From: Eopsaltria australis
Lineage: Eukaryota > Chordata > Aves > Passeriformes > Petroicidae
Reading direction: 5' to 3'
Assembly: GCA_034509425.1 (NCBI GenBank)
Contig: JAVTVJ010000571.1
Location: 19,118 to 83,117, forward strand
Length of the DNA: 64,000 nt
In this document: positions 10,609 to 19,460 of the stretch, in pieces
How positions within the stretch are numbered: the stretch's first letter is position 1
How the letters are laid out: the number at the start of each line of letters is the position of its first letter
Made by a program: the position numbers and the translations under genes
Notes under the pieces: model-generated
Database searches by the model: none
What the model was told of the DNA's origin: nothing
What the model saw: only the letters and a program-made list of their open reading frames with translations

Positions 10609-12981
10609 ATGACCTCAAACACTAAAACAAAACATACAGCTGCATTTTATGCTTTGTTAGCAAAACACAATGCCCGACCCTCTTCAGGAGGGGAGGAGTG
10701 GGCACAAAACAACTGGTTTAATTTAGAAAATGTGATTGATAGAATTTACTCTTTGCAGCGTGGGTCAAAATTCAAACTTGGCCGAGATAAAGCTGTAATT
10801 TGCTCTGTCCTAGGAGCATGCCTTACATCGGCTATAGATCACCGCTTTAAGCGGTGCAGTGAACAGGAAACAATAATAGACTCCCTCCAAAACCTAGTGG
10901 AAGTTTTGCAGAAACAATTAGAGGAAGAAAGGAGTTACATTCTCTTGTTACAAGATCTCTTGAGAGAAAAATGTCTTAAAAACTCAAGGAACACCGATCC
11001 ACCACAAGACACAAAGAAAAAGGAATCACTTTACCCCCACAAAGAATTAAAGCAAGTAAAAAATTGTGGTCAAAACTGCTGTCCTCCTATGACACCTTTA
11101 ATTAAAACACAATATGTCTCCCAAGTGTCACTCACCGGAGGAGACCAAATTCATTTAACTGAACAGGAGGCCAGTGGATACTGGAGACATGATGTTTTCT
11201 TAACAACAAGAGACAAACATAACACCTCGTCCCCAACTCAGCATGCAACTTTCCAAGCTGGGGGACTCAATCCTCTAGAAAGTGGAGACCCTTTAGCTAT
11301 TGTTAGTACCCCTGATCAACTTCTAGGAAGCGTCCACAAAGCCGCTTGTCTGCAAATGATACATGAAAAGAAGTTGATTCCTGAATATGAATCCCCTGTG
11401 CAACTGCCTGTGAAACCTGAAATGAAGACCCCTTTAATTCGGGGTCCCCCAGAATCACTCAAACCCACAGCAATTTTCTTACAGAAAACCATAGCAGTTG
11501 TGGGTCCCGTAGAGAAACTGGAAAAATTCCTTGAAAACCCAACAGATCGAACCGGATCTACTGATCCTGGGAATGCCCCAAATTCTACACCTTCTCAGCT
11601 GTTGGGTTCACACTTGAATTCACCTGCCAGTGATCGCAAAGTTCATACATGTAGTGAGGTTGCAGAAGATCTGATTAATTACAATAGAAAATGTGGACCT
11701 GTAAAAACCCCACAAGAGAAATCAGAGAAAACACTGGCTAGCAGGGACATTGGGGTCCCTCATAGTGAAAACCCAGAAAATAGTGGACCCCCCTTGCTTT
11801 CTCAAAGTCTGGGCAGTGAGCGTAAGCAACCCCTCCCTCAGAGCCTGGGAAGTGAGCCAAAGCAACCTTTCCTTCAAAGTCCAGGCAAAGAGCCAAAACA
11901 ACTTTGTCCTCAGAACCAGGTAAACTGGTTTTTGGGAATTTGGTGGAAGGATATCCCACCTGAAACCTTAACCTTTTTAGATCAGATTAAAATGCCTGAA
12001 TCCAGGAAAGATCTCCAACATGCTTTAGGGTTATTGATGTTCTGGAGAAAACACATCCCTGATTTTTCCATAATTGCCAGACCTCTTTATAACTTGCTGA
12101 GAAAAGGGGTGAAATGGGAATGGGATGCTTCTCAAGAAGAAGCCTTACAATTGCTGATTTTTGAAGCAACAGCTCACCAAGCCCTAGGCCCTATTCACCC
12201 TACAGATCCTTTCCAAGTGGAATGGGGATTTGCTTCCTCAGGGCTGTCAGTTCACATCTGGCAGCGGGGCCCTGAGGGCCCAACAAGACCTGTTGGTTTT
12301 CACTCCCGTGGCTTCAGAGATGCCGAGAAAAGATACACTATCTGGGAAAAGGGGCTGTTTGTGGTTAGCTTAGCTCTGATAGAAGTGGAGAAAATTACAC
12401 GACAGCAACCGATTGTTTTAAGAGGCCCTTTCAAAGTCATTAAAACTGTTTCTACTGGGACCCCCCCACCTGACGGGGTGGCTCAGAGAGCCTCAGTTAG
12501 AAAGTGGTATGCTCAAATTGAACACTATTGTAACACTTTCTCCATAACTGAAGGAGCTGTAAAAAACCTGGCAATACAAGAGAGCTTAAGTAGCAGCCAA
12601 GACAAACCTGCCTCAGCTATTAAGGTAGCCCCTCCTTTCTCCCCCGAGCAGTCAGCTAATTCTTGGTTCACTGACGCGTCTGCCAGACGTGAGGGAAAAA
12701 CGTGGAGATATAAGGCTGTAGCCCTCCACACGTCCTCCGGTGAACAAATCATCACAGAGGGGGAAGGCAGTGCCCAAGTTGGTGAGCTGATAGCTGTTTG
12801 GAGTGTTCTCCAACGTGAAGTACAGAATATCTTTCTTGTTTGTGTCTCTACTTATTTCTATGCTGTGTTTCAGGAATGGACTGAGTGGCTTTCTTTTTGG
12901 CAGCAAAAGGCATGGACAGCCTCTGATGCCCTAGGGAAGGAGCATCGGACAAATACACGCTGGATAATTTCATCATTTTAA
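10609..12981 (+). CDS. gag-pol: E3 fused Gag-Pol frame, 790 codons, internally deleted
   Basis: Begins with ATG about 460 bp after the LTR. Residues 1-120 hold the Gag N-terminus, with a GRDKAVICSVLGA block and then a coiled-coil-like LVEVLQKQLEEERSYILLLQDLL. Residues ~170-370 are the Gag body (SLTGGDQIHLTEQE, DPLAIVSTPDQLL). At ~395-435 there are short repeats of the QSLGSEPKQP type. The frame then jumps (near 11920) to FLGIWWK of the RT connection, continues through RNase H (NSWFTDASARREGK), and jumps again near 12905 to the integrase C-terminal tail (ASDALGKEHR). Compared with E6, protease, RT fingers/palm and the integrase core are missing. Both joints keep the frame open. No CCHC knuckle is present. 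It cannot replicate alone; a Gag-like product is conceivable. Confidence 0.8.
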   Translation: MTSNTKTKHTAAFYALLAKHNARPSSGGEEWAQNNWFNLENVIDRIYSLQRGSKFKLGRDKAVICSVLGACLTSAIDHRFKRCSEQETIIDSLQNLVEVLQKQLEEERSYILLLQDLLREKCLKNSRNTDPPQDTKKKESLYPHKELKQVKNCGQNCCPPMTPLIKTQYVSQVSLTGGDQIHLTEQEASGYWRHDVFLTTRDKHNTSSPTQHATFQAGGLNPLESGDPLAIVSTPDQLLGSVHKAACLQMIHEKKLIPEYESPVQLPVKPEMKTPLIRGPPESLKPTAIFLQKTIAVVGPVEKLEKFLENPTDRTGSTDPGNAPNSTPSQLLGSHLNSPASDRKVHTCSEVAEDLINYNRKCGPVKTPQEKSEKTLASRDIGVPHSENPENSGPPLLSQSLGSERKQPLPQSLGSEPKQPFLQSPGKEPKQLCPQNQVNWFLGIWWKDIPPETLTFLDQIKMPESRKDLQHALGLLMFWRKHIPDFSIIARPLYNLLRKGVKWEWDASQEEALQLLIFEATAHQALGPIHPTDPFQVEWGFASSGLSVHIWQRGPEGPTRPVGFHSRGFRDAEKRYTIWEKGLFVVSLALIEVEKITRQQPIVLRGPFKVIKTVSTGTPPPDGVAQRASVRKWYAQIEHYCNTFSITEGAVKNLAIQESLSSSQDKPASAIKVAPPFSPEQSANSWFTDASARREGKTWRYKAVALHTSSGEQIITEGEGSAQVGELIAVWSVLQREVQNIFLVCVSTYFYAVFQEWTEWLSFWQQKAWTASDALGKEHRTNTRWIISSF

Positions 12982-13024
12982 CCTTTTCTGCCCCTTGGTG
13001 GCAGGCTCTGTTGTGTTTACTTCT

Positions 13025-13440
13025 CACAGGGGAACTCCGAGGGACATGAAGAATTTATAGATTTAAAATAAATGCCATAGCAAAGCCCATACTGAGTGCA
13101 GTAGCTACATATTATGGTATAAACACCCCCCTTGTGCTGGATGACAAGAATATTGCTTTTTCCCTCCCTTTATGGTAACACGAGGTGATGATTGCTGAAC
13201 TTTTTGTTAAACTTAGCTGTTGTACAATTTTCCCATAAAATTATGTGTGGTAAAAACAATACAAGATACTGGGGGGGAGGGACTTGAAGTTGATGTTGTA
13301 ATACCTATCACCCAACCATCGGTTATGCTAAGCCTGAAAATTTTTTGAAATTGGATCAAATATAATCAGGACCAGGTATGGTCTCTCAAACAAGTTAAAT
13401 TGCTAATGCACAGAAATTCAACCAACTTGTTCATCTTTTA
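13025..13440 (+). pseudogene. env: E3 env surface-subunit remnant
   Basis: Follows the pol stop. It starts with TTTACTTCTCACAGGGGAAC, matching the E6 stretch at about 53070-53090, where a pyrimidine tract plus CAG looks like the splice acceptor for env mRNA. Beyond that the frame is closed in all readings for some 350 bp, and there is a G8 run near 13272. I take it as decayed SU sequence because intact TM sequence follows. Confidence 0.45.
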
Positions 13441-14417
13441 ACACAAAGAGACATAACCGGTGTTGTGGGAACAGGATTGGGAATCTCGAATAGCATTGAT
13501 TCAGAAGTATTAATGAATAAATTGGCTATCACAATTAGAGATTTAACCACTGCAGTTGTCATTAACCCACCAGTGGTTGTTATCAAACATATTAACTCAG
13601 TGAATGTTAACCGTATGTTAACCGTATGTAATGCTTCAGTGCATTCAATATTCCCTATCATTGCATTGGGGCTGAATTGGGGTGGAACTTTTCTTTATCC
13701 TTTTGAGCATAAGCAATGGACCTGTCAAATTGATAAAAAATGGCAAACTGTGGATTTAGAAACTTGTGTTGTCCGGGAACAACTAGGGTTCATTTGCGAA
13801 AGCAATGCAATCAGAGCTCAGGACATTTGCTTAGACACGGAGCAGAATATCTGTCATTTTGAAATTCATCTTAAAGAGAATCCTGAAACAGTGCTTGTGC
13901 ATATAGGTAATGGATGTGTATGCTTGAGAACTGCTTGTGATCAAATAGTTGTAGAAAATTTGGTGATGGACACTAAAAATCATTCGAATTTTTGTGTTTG
14001 TAATTTTACTAAAATCATAGGATGTGATTTTTCTTATTTAGCCCCAGTTACTTCTTATCACCTTTTGCAATCCAATTACTCGCTGATACACCAAGTTGTG
14101 CCTACCCGCATTGGGATGAACCTTACCTTGGTAAAGCAATTGTTGCTTCATCAGGATTTAATCGAAATTTTGGAGAAGATCAAGAAGAACGGACAGAAAA
14201 CCTTGGTAACTGTTCATCACAATGTAAACAAAATACATCGTGTTCTGGAAAGGTTTTAGTAGGTTTTGTCTTATCGGCAATTTTGTATATCCTGAACTGG
14301 AGAATGATGAAACGAGTAGCATACTTGACATCCATAATGAATATGCATAATCTGGTTGATGTTTCATCCTCTGTGGACACCCCTGACGTTATTGATGCAA
14401 GGCGAGCTAAGGTGTAA
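13441..14417 (+). pseudogene. env: E3 env transmembrane subunit, frameshifted near its end
   Basis: The open frame contains a glycine-rich hydrophobic fusion-peptide-like start (GVVGTGLGIS, about 13459-13490), a long helical stretch, then a cysteine-rich ectodomain with several N-X-S/T sites (NYSL, NLTL, NFTK). It closes at 14259. The membrane anchor and tail (FVLSAILYILNW, about 14260-14300, then a tail to the TAA at 14415) lie in another frame, so one indel near 14205-14240 separates ectodomain and anchor. There is no CX6CC motif, unlike the E5 and E7 Env proteins, so this is a different Env type. I do not recognise a named relative. Confidence 0.6.
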
Positions 14418-14857
14418 TAAGAAATTGGATAAATACTTTACTGCTCATTGTAATTTAATCAATTATTAATGAAATTTTAAGGTATTTTTATTGTTTTGTG
14501 ATTCAACCAATCAATGTAATTTTAAAGTATAATGATTTAAATAATTATTAATATGATTTTAAGCCATAATAAGAAATTAAATTGGTTTATTTGAATAATT
14601 ATTAATGAAATTTTATTATAATAAGGCAATTGTTGCCCTGTTGAAATTTAAACAAAATTTTATGTGATTAAAATTACTTATTTTTTTTGCTTTCTTTTCC
14701 TTTTCTTTTCCCTTCTCTCTTTCTCTTTTGTCTCTGTTTTCCGGGGTATGCTACCGGCACGGACGAGTCCTGAAGACATCGTGACAACACTACAGACTCC
14801 AGAAGGCATCGTGACAACGCTACACGTTCCTGACGACGATCGTGAGCCACGGGGTGG
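14418..14857 (+). other. AT-rich 3' region of E3 with short repeats
   Basis: About 14440-14680 is very AT-rich, with the phrase AATTATTAATGAAATTTTA repeated about three times and no gene. A T/C-rich tract follows (14677-14740). Then a ~44-bp block around CATCGTGACAAC(A/G)CTACA occurs twice (14775-14830). The purine-rich CCACGGGGTGG abuts the 3' LTR and is the likely, imperfect polypurine tract. Confidence 0.6.
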
Positions 14858-15511
14858 TGTAAGAGTCTGGACGGAAATCCCTATCTGCCTCACGACCATC
14901 GACAGAAGCAGAGGCCGAAAACCCAGAGACCCTAAGAGGGGAAAAGGACTTTTGCACAATGAGGTCCAGCCAGATCTTGGTGGGATGCCTGCCAGGTGCC
15001 TGGGTGTGCTGTAGAGCTGTGCTGCAGAGCTGTGCTGCAGAGAACCGTGCCGCTCGGCTAACGGGGCAGAAAGGACTGCACAAGAACAATCTGTCTAGTA
15101 CCGCTGTACCTGTACCCTAAAACAATGGGCCCTATTTCCCCACCTGCTGGCTACTTGCCCCTCATCTCTGGAGGGATTGCCTCATCTCTTGCTTACCTGC
15201 CCCCCTGCTTTTGAAAAGACTATAAAGAGACTCTCAAAAGGTACCCCTACGAGATCTCCCTACGGACGAGACGAATCCATCGGATCCGGACAACGAGGAC
15301 TTCGTCGTGCCGTGGTAGCTATGCCCCCCTTTCCCCTCTCTTTCTTTCTTCTCTCTCTCTCTCCTCTATCGCATAAGCGTGTTGTTGGCACTCAATAAAG
15401 TGCTTTTTGATTTTGATTTAAGCAAAAATACTTGTCCCTGTTTTCTTTTGCACTCTGAGATTCAAAGTAACGAACCATCACGACCCCCGCTCCTACGAGC
15501 GGATCGTGACA
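14858..15511 (+). repeat. 3' LTR of E3
   Basis: Same ends as the 5' copy (TGTAAGAGTCTGG ... GGATCGTGACA) and AATAAA near 15394. It is followed directly by CAGTT, the target duplication. Differences from the 5' LTR include a small insertion near 15225 and scattered substitutions. Confidence 0.92.
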
Positions 15512-15516
15512 CAGTT

Positions 15517-15900
15517 CCACAGCAGAGGGGTCATCTGAGAGACCAGGCAAGGTATTTAGCTGTTGGATGTCTTCTGTTTCTACTGCGGCTACCCTGAAAG
15601 TTCAACGATGTCCTTTTGGGTCTTTGAAATACCCATTTCTAAGATAGTCTATGCCCAGGATGCATGGGGCCTCTGGGGCGGTCACGATGGGGTGTTTCTG
15701 CCACTCATTCCCAGTTAAACTCACTTCAGCTTCCAATACAGTCAGCTGCTGGGATCCTCCTGTCACCCCAGAAATAGATTCTGTTCCCATGTACCTTGAT
15801 GGCATCAGGGTACATTGAGCGCTGGTGTCAACCAAAGCCGTGTATCTTTGTGGGTCAGATGTGCCAGGCCATCAGATCCACACAGTCCAATAGATCCGGT
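15517..15900 (-). pseudogene. pro: E2 protease domain
   Basis: The minus-strand frame 15835-15602 encodes the start and body of an aspartic protease: the active-site triplet reads D-T-S (VDTSAQCTLMPS, about 15825) where the sister E4 has D-T-G, followed by PCILGIDYLR near the end. Loss of the glycine would be expected to weaken or destroy activity. The low side ends at the E3 insertion (15512), beyond which the protein continued into the RT region at 9492 and below. The frame upstream (15836-15937), linking to gag, is disturbed. Confidence 0.75.
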
Positions 15901-15937
15901 TGTCCCTTTCCTCTACCTGGCTAGAGGCAGGGCCCCT

Positions 15938-17029
15938 CTATTCCTGATCGTGATACACGTTGCTCTCTTCCTGTAAATATGTTCTTGAGGTCCCTTCAAG
16001 AGGATCAGTCATATCATCATTCCTATACTGTTCAGAGTTCTGTCCACAAGAGACCGGAGCGGCATTGACTCTAGGTGGGCTTCCTGTGGTAGCTGTTCCT
16101 CTTTTCAGTTCACATACATGGGCTGCTAAGGAAGAGGAGAGTTTTCTATCCCACTTCCTCATGTCTCCTCTATGCTCCTGAAGGAAAAACCAGAGGTTAC
16201 CTCGTGGAGTGTATCTTCTTTCTCTGGCTGGGGGATGTTGGCTCTTAATAGCAGAGACCCTTGTTGGTTCTGGCGAGATGTGGTGAATTTCTTGCTTCAG
16301 CTCCTTTCTGAGTTTCTCTTCCAAGCTCCGGACGTGCTCAGCCAGATTTGTTTCCACTGATGAGACATGGGTGCGTAACGGGGCAGTGACAGTGTCCTCA
16401 TAAATTCTCAGTTTGTTGACCAGTACTCCCACCTTGTCCGCTCCTTCCCTCCATTGCAGTGTTGCTAGGTAACAGGAGTATATCTCTGGTCCATGCTGTG
16501 CAAATCTCAACCACATCTGTGACGTGCATTGGACATCATCTGGGTTCTTAGGGAATCTCTCATCTTCTGAGAAAATGATCTCCAGCACGGCCAATTCTCT
16601 CAGGCATCGGATACCTTGTTCCATTGTGCTCCATTTTCCTTGGTGCACCTGGAGGTCTTCTTTACAAAGCTCTCTGTCCCTTACACTTGCCAGCAGTTGC
16701 CGCCAGAGGCTGAGAGTTTCTTGGGTTTTCCCCATCCCCTGGTCAATGACCACATCCTGGGTCAGGGATCCAAGTTGCCTGGTCTCACTTCCATCTAGCA
16801 TGGTGTCATTGGCTGCAGCGTCCCAGATGCGAAGCAGCCAGGTCAGGATGGATTCATTTGTCTGGCGGGTGAACTCCCTCCATAGGTCACGCAGCTCACC
16901 CAGGGATAAAGAGCGAGTGATGATCTCTGGCTCTGTCTCTTCTGCTTGGTGCGAAGGTCCAGCCTCCTCCTCATCGGTCGCTGTGCGGGCTGATTTTGCT
17001 CCTGGTTTTCTTTTTCTGAAGGGGGGCAA
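15938..17029 (-). CDS. gag: E2 Gag, 363 codons
   Basis: Starts at ATG with a basic MPPFRKRKPG, then an acidic DEEEAGPS, then a helical body with the LRELAVLEI block, a DDVQCT..MW block and, near residue 280, NLWFFLQEHRGDMRKWD. The E4 Gag has the same blocks in the same order (LRELAVLEI, EDVPCT, ELWFFLREHGEDMRKWD). There is no CCHC zinc knuckle; the C-terminal part is basic and Ser/Pro-rich instead, as in spuma/ERV-L-like Gags. A coiled-coil-like LAEHVRSLEEKLRKEL lies near residue 230. The frame is complete despite the age of the element. Capsid assembly is inferred from homology of layout only. Confidence 0.75.
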   Translation of the reverse strand: MPPFRKRKPGAKSARTATDEEEAGPSHQAEETEPEIITRSLSLGELRDLWREFTRQTNESILTWLLRIWDAAANDTMLDGSETRQLGSLTQDVVIDQGMGKTQETLSLWRQLLASVRDRELCKEDLQVHQGKWSTMEQGIRCLRELAVLEIIFSEDERFPKNPDDVQCTSQMWLRFAQHGPEIYSCYLATLQWREGADKVGVLVNKLRIYEDTVTAPLRTHVSSVETNLAEHVRSLEEKLRKELKQEIHHISPEPTRVSAIKSQHPPARERRYTPRGNLWFFLQEHRGDMRKWDRKLSSSLAAHVCELKRGTATTGSPPRVNAAPVSCGQNSEQYRNDDMTDPLEGTSRTYLQEESNVYHDQE

Positions 17030-17040
17030 CTGCTACTGGC

Positions 17041-17349
17041 TTAGGCTATTCTGGCTCGGTGATGGTTTTGTGTGAAGACGCTGTCGTTTCTTTCAGTTTC
17101 TTTTTCCTCCATGACAGTTTGTGTAGACATGGTGCCTGTTGCTTTGCTGCTTTTCTTCTCCTCCTCCTCGAGAAGATGCTGTAGCACACCAAGTATCGTT
17201 CTGTTCCTAAGCATGGTGTACACGGTGCAGGTGATAGAGAGAAAAGAAAACAGAACTGACAGTAAGATGATACCATATTTAACATCCAAAGGGAACTCAA
17301 TACTTTCAAAAACTGTTGTGTCAGGTCTAAAAAAGCTGAAAGAAACCAT
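17041..17349 (-). CDS. E2 pre-Gag frame 2: membrane segment plus TQT motif
   Basis: A 102-codon frame with its own ATG, ending 11 bp before the Gag start. Residues ~24-46 form one strongly hydrophobic segment (GIILLSVLFSFLSITCTVY), followed by RNR, a leucine-rich amphipathic stretch, an EEEEKK acidic/basic run and GTMSTQTVMEE. The E4 element has a similar arrangement in the same place (membrane frame, then TQT-containing frame). TQT cores are the classic binding motif of dynein light chain LC8; that link is inference. I do not recognise the protein. It could be a leader protein, a degraded piece of a larger pre-Gag frame, or chance. Confidence 0.5.
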   Translation of the reverse strand: MVSFSFFRPDTTVFESIEFPLDVKYGIILLSVLFSFLSITCTVYTMLRNRTILGVLQHLLEEEEKKSSKATGTMSTQTVMEEKETERNDSVFTQNHHRARIA

Positions 17350-17653
17350 TCTCTACTCTTTCCCCTAGGGGCTGGGTGCAATTGTTGAGGAGGCCCCAGA
17401 TGTAGCTGCCCAGACTAGGACAAGCAAACAAATTTGAGTATATATTCCGAATGGTGTTCATTGCCTCAGAGGTTATCATGCAATAGACATAGTAAACTAA
17501 TAAAGCAATTTTTATACGATACCCCAGCCTACACAGGAGCATTACTACGGGCAGGTAGTTCCCTGTCTGCGGAAATATATATAGAGCAAGGTACAGGACC
17601 CATGTAAGTGTATTGAGTATCACGGTGAATAGGTGGACTCTAGAACACAACAT
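17327..17653 (-). CDS. E2 pre-Gag frame 1: multi-pass membrane-like protein
   Basis: From the ATG at 17653 this is a 108-residue frame. It lies just downstream of the primer site and overlaps frame 2 by 23 bp in another frame. It holds two or three hydrophobic runs (TVILNTLTWVLYLALYIF, LPVVMLLCRLGY, IALLVYYVYCMI) and several Cys. It is not similar by eye to Env, Gag or Pol parts. Between primer site and gag, retroviruses normally carry only leader RNA with the packaging signal, so a conserved coding frame here would be unusual. Frames 1 and 2 may have been one protein separated by an indel. Confidence 0.45.
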   Translation of the reverse strand: MLCSRVHLFTVILNTLTWVLYLALYIFPQTGNYLPVVMLLCRLGYRIKIALLVYYVYCMITSEAMNTIRNIYSNLFACPSLGSYIWGLLNNCTQPLGERVENGFFQLF

Positions 17654-17680
17654 TGTAATTCTGGCTTTCCTCAGGGCCTG

Positions 17681-17698
17681 GCAACACACTGGGCGCCA
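17681..17698 (-). other. Primer-binding site of E2 (Lys-like, degenerate)
   Basis: On the minus strand, TGGCGCCCAGTGTGTTGC follows the 5' LTR end after four T residues. The first nine bases fit a tRNA-Lys-type site; the rest diverges, so the primer assignment is tentative. Confidence 0.5.
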
Positions 17699-17702
17699 AA
17701 AA

Positions 17703-18288
17703 TGTGGTAGTTTGAAAGCAAATCAGTGAGAGACTGAAGGTCAGAACTACAATTTAATAGGAAAATTAAAGTAAATACAATAGTACAAAAACACTGACAG
17801 AGTCAGAATACAACCTGACACCCTGTCGGTCAGGGTGTTGGTAGCAGTCCAATGAGGTGGTGGCTGCAGTCCTCTGGAGTGATAGATGTGGTTCTGTTGA
17901 AGCAGCGATCCCTGTGGAAAGGTGTAGTTCTCCTCTGAAGGTCCAGTGGTGGTGTAGAAGGGTCTGATTTTCCTCTGAGAACGCAGTGGAAAAGCTGACT
18001 TTTTGTGGTGTTTCCAATTCCAGATTATATTCAGACAGGGATGCTTGGTTCCTCACCCTGGGTGGAGCATCTCACAATGGGATGATGAAGTTTATCAGTG
18101 GGACTCAGTGGCCCATTAACTGCAGCCATTAGGAATGAGCAAAGCAAAGTGCCCCACCTGGCTCCAGCAGCTGGCCCATGAGAAGACATGCCCTGGGGCC
18201 TTCAGGGATGAGCCAGGAACACTGCCCCATCCGGCCCCAACATCCCATGAAGATGGTGATAGAATCCATACCATTGTAACCTAAGACA
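17703..18288 (-). repeat. 5' LTR of E2
   Basis: Minus strand TGTCTTAGGTTACAATGG ... CAAACTACCACA. It pairs with 6127-6658 but is about 54 bp longer, with extra sequence around 18090-18190. On its outer side it directly abuts an interrupted copy of LTR2 belonging to E4, which shows that E2 arrived inside or recombined with the E4 3' LTR. Confidence 0.85.
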
Positions 18289-18395
18289 CACTGCTTGGCA
18301 GTAGCCAAAACCCTGCTCTGTTATCAACACCAGCTACCAATGCAAAGCACAGCACTGTAAGGGCTGTGAGCTTTACCCCAGTCAGACCCAATACA
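18289..18395 (-). repeat. 3' LTR remnant of E4
   Basis: Minus strand TGTATTGGGTCTGAC..., matching the first ~107 bp of the 5' LTR (23254-23360). It is preceded on the minus strand by the purine-rich GGAATGAGGGGTGGAGAT (18396-18413), the likely polypurine tract. The rest of this LTR is absent from both flanks of E2. Confidence 0.8.
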
Positions 18396-18506
18396 ATCTC
18401 CACCCCTCATTCCATACCATTTGCGTCATGCTCGGATCCCATATAATCTATATATTCTCATTACTAGAACCCTTTCCTACTCACACATGCAATTTAAGCT
18501 ACATCC

Positions 18507-19352
18507 TTATACCATCCCTATAGCATTAACTACTGTCTCCTGTCCTTTCACATCGTTCCAGGTGATCTCCATTCCAGCAGAATGTGGGGTCAGGACAGGA
18601 GGAATAGTAAACTTGATGGTTGAGCACTGACACCATCCCTGTTCATCATTGCCTTTTTCTTGCTCCTCAGTGATACGACTTCTGGGCACATGGGCATCTA
18701 CATGACGCACTTTCAGAGTCTTGTGTTCTATCTGTGCAGCAATGTCCTGCCACAATGCAGCAGCCCAGATGGGTTTCCCCCTGCGCTGCCAGTTGGTTTT
18801 CTTCCACTGCTGCCGCCATCCCCATAGGGCATTAGCCACCATCCAGGAGTCAGTATAGAGATAGAGTATGGGCCACTTTTCTCTCTCAGCAATCTCTAGG
18901 GCTAGGTGGATGGCTTTCACCTCTGCAAACTGGCTTGATTCACCTTCCCCTTCAGCAATCTCAATGACTTGTCGTGTGGGATTCCACACAGCAGCTTTCC
19001 ACCTCCGATGGTTTCCTGTCACTCGACAGGATCCATCAGTAAATAAAGCATATCATCTTCTTTCATTTTCTGGTAACTCGTTATATGGTGGTGCTTCTTG
19101 GGCATGAGTCACCTTCTCAGACAGTGCTCCAAAATCTCTGGCTTCTGACCAATTCAAAATCTCTTCTAGGATTCCTGGGAAGTTGGGTTTTCCCATTCGG
19201 GCTCGTTGTGCAATTAAGGCCACCCACTTACTCCATGTAGCACTGGTTGCATGATGCATGGAGGGAAGGTTTCCTTTGAACATCCAGTGTAGGACGGGCA
19301 ATCGTGGTGCCAAGAGGAGACATGCTTCTGTCCCAACAACTTCTGAGGCCAC
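18507..19352 (-). pseudogene. pol: E4 pol: connection and RNase H, then deletion
   Basis: The frame 19352-19053 is the connection domain (LLLAPRLPVLHW, ATWSKWVALIAQRA). The frame 19022-18507 is RNase H with FAEVKAIHLALEIAEREKW (catalytic Glu) and LYTDSWMVANALWGW (Asp), ending in the DAHVPRSR block. The junction between them, near 19030-19050, carries the first RNase H Asp but is out of frame. After residue ~128 the frame leaves the family: no integrase HHCC or core follows, so about 1 kb of integrase sequence has been deleted. Confidence 0.75.
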
Positions 19353-19460
19353 TCGAACACCCTCGTAAGCTGCTAATATCTCTTTTTCAGTTGGAGTATA
19401 GTGGGCTTCTGATCCTCGATAACTCCTGCTCCAGAATCCTAATGGCCGACCTTGGGTTTC

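Larger units (their letters stand above)
9498..15511 (+). mobile_element. E3: provirus nested in E2 pol, target duplication CAGTT
   Basis: A plus-strand provirus with LTRs 9498-10146 and 14858-15511 flanked by the 5-bp direct repeat CAGTT (9493-9497 and 15512-15516). It lies between the protease and reverse transcriptase of E2, so it is younger than E2. The interior is leader, a fused gag-pol frame with two large deletions, and an env remnant. The LTRs differ at roughly 20 places in 650 bp by eye (about 3%), with small indels. It is the same family as E6 (47476-53667) and a relative of E8. Confidence 0.92.
6127..18288 (-). mobile_element. E2: class III-like (ERV-L/spuma-like) provirus, split by E3
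   Basis: Minus-strand provirus with LTRs at 17703-18288 (5') and 6127-6658 (3'). The order on the minus strand is: primer site, two small membrane-protein frames, gag, protease, [E3 insertion], reverse transcriptase, RNase H, integrase, purine tract, LTR. There is no env between the end of pol (6740) and the LTR, as is usual for ERV-L-type elements. The class assignment rests on RT motifs (SPFNSPIWPVRK, YIDDI), the absence of CCHC knuckles and the absence of env; an RT tree would settle it. The two LTRs differ in length (586 and 532 bp), which points to an old insertion. No target duplication is visible: the low side abuts satellite B and the high side a cut LTR of E4. Confidence 0.85.
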
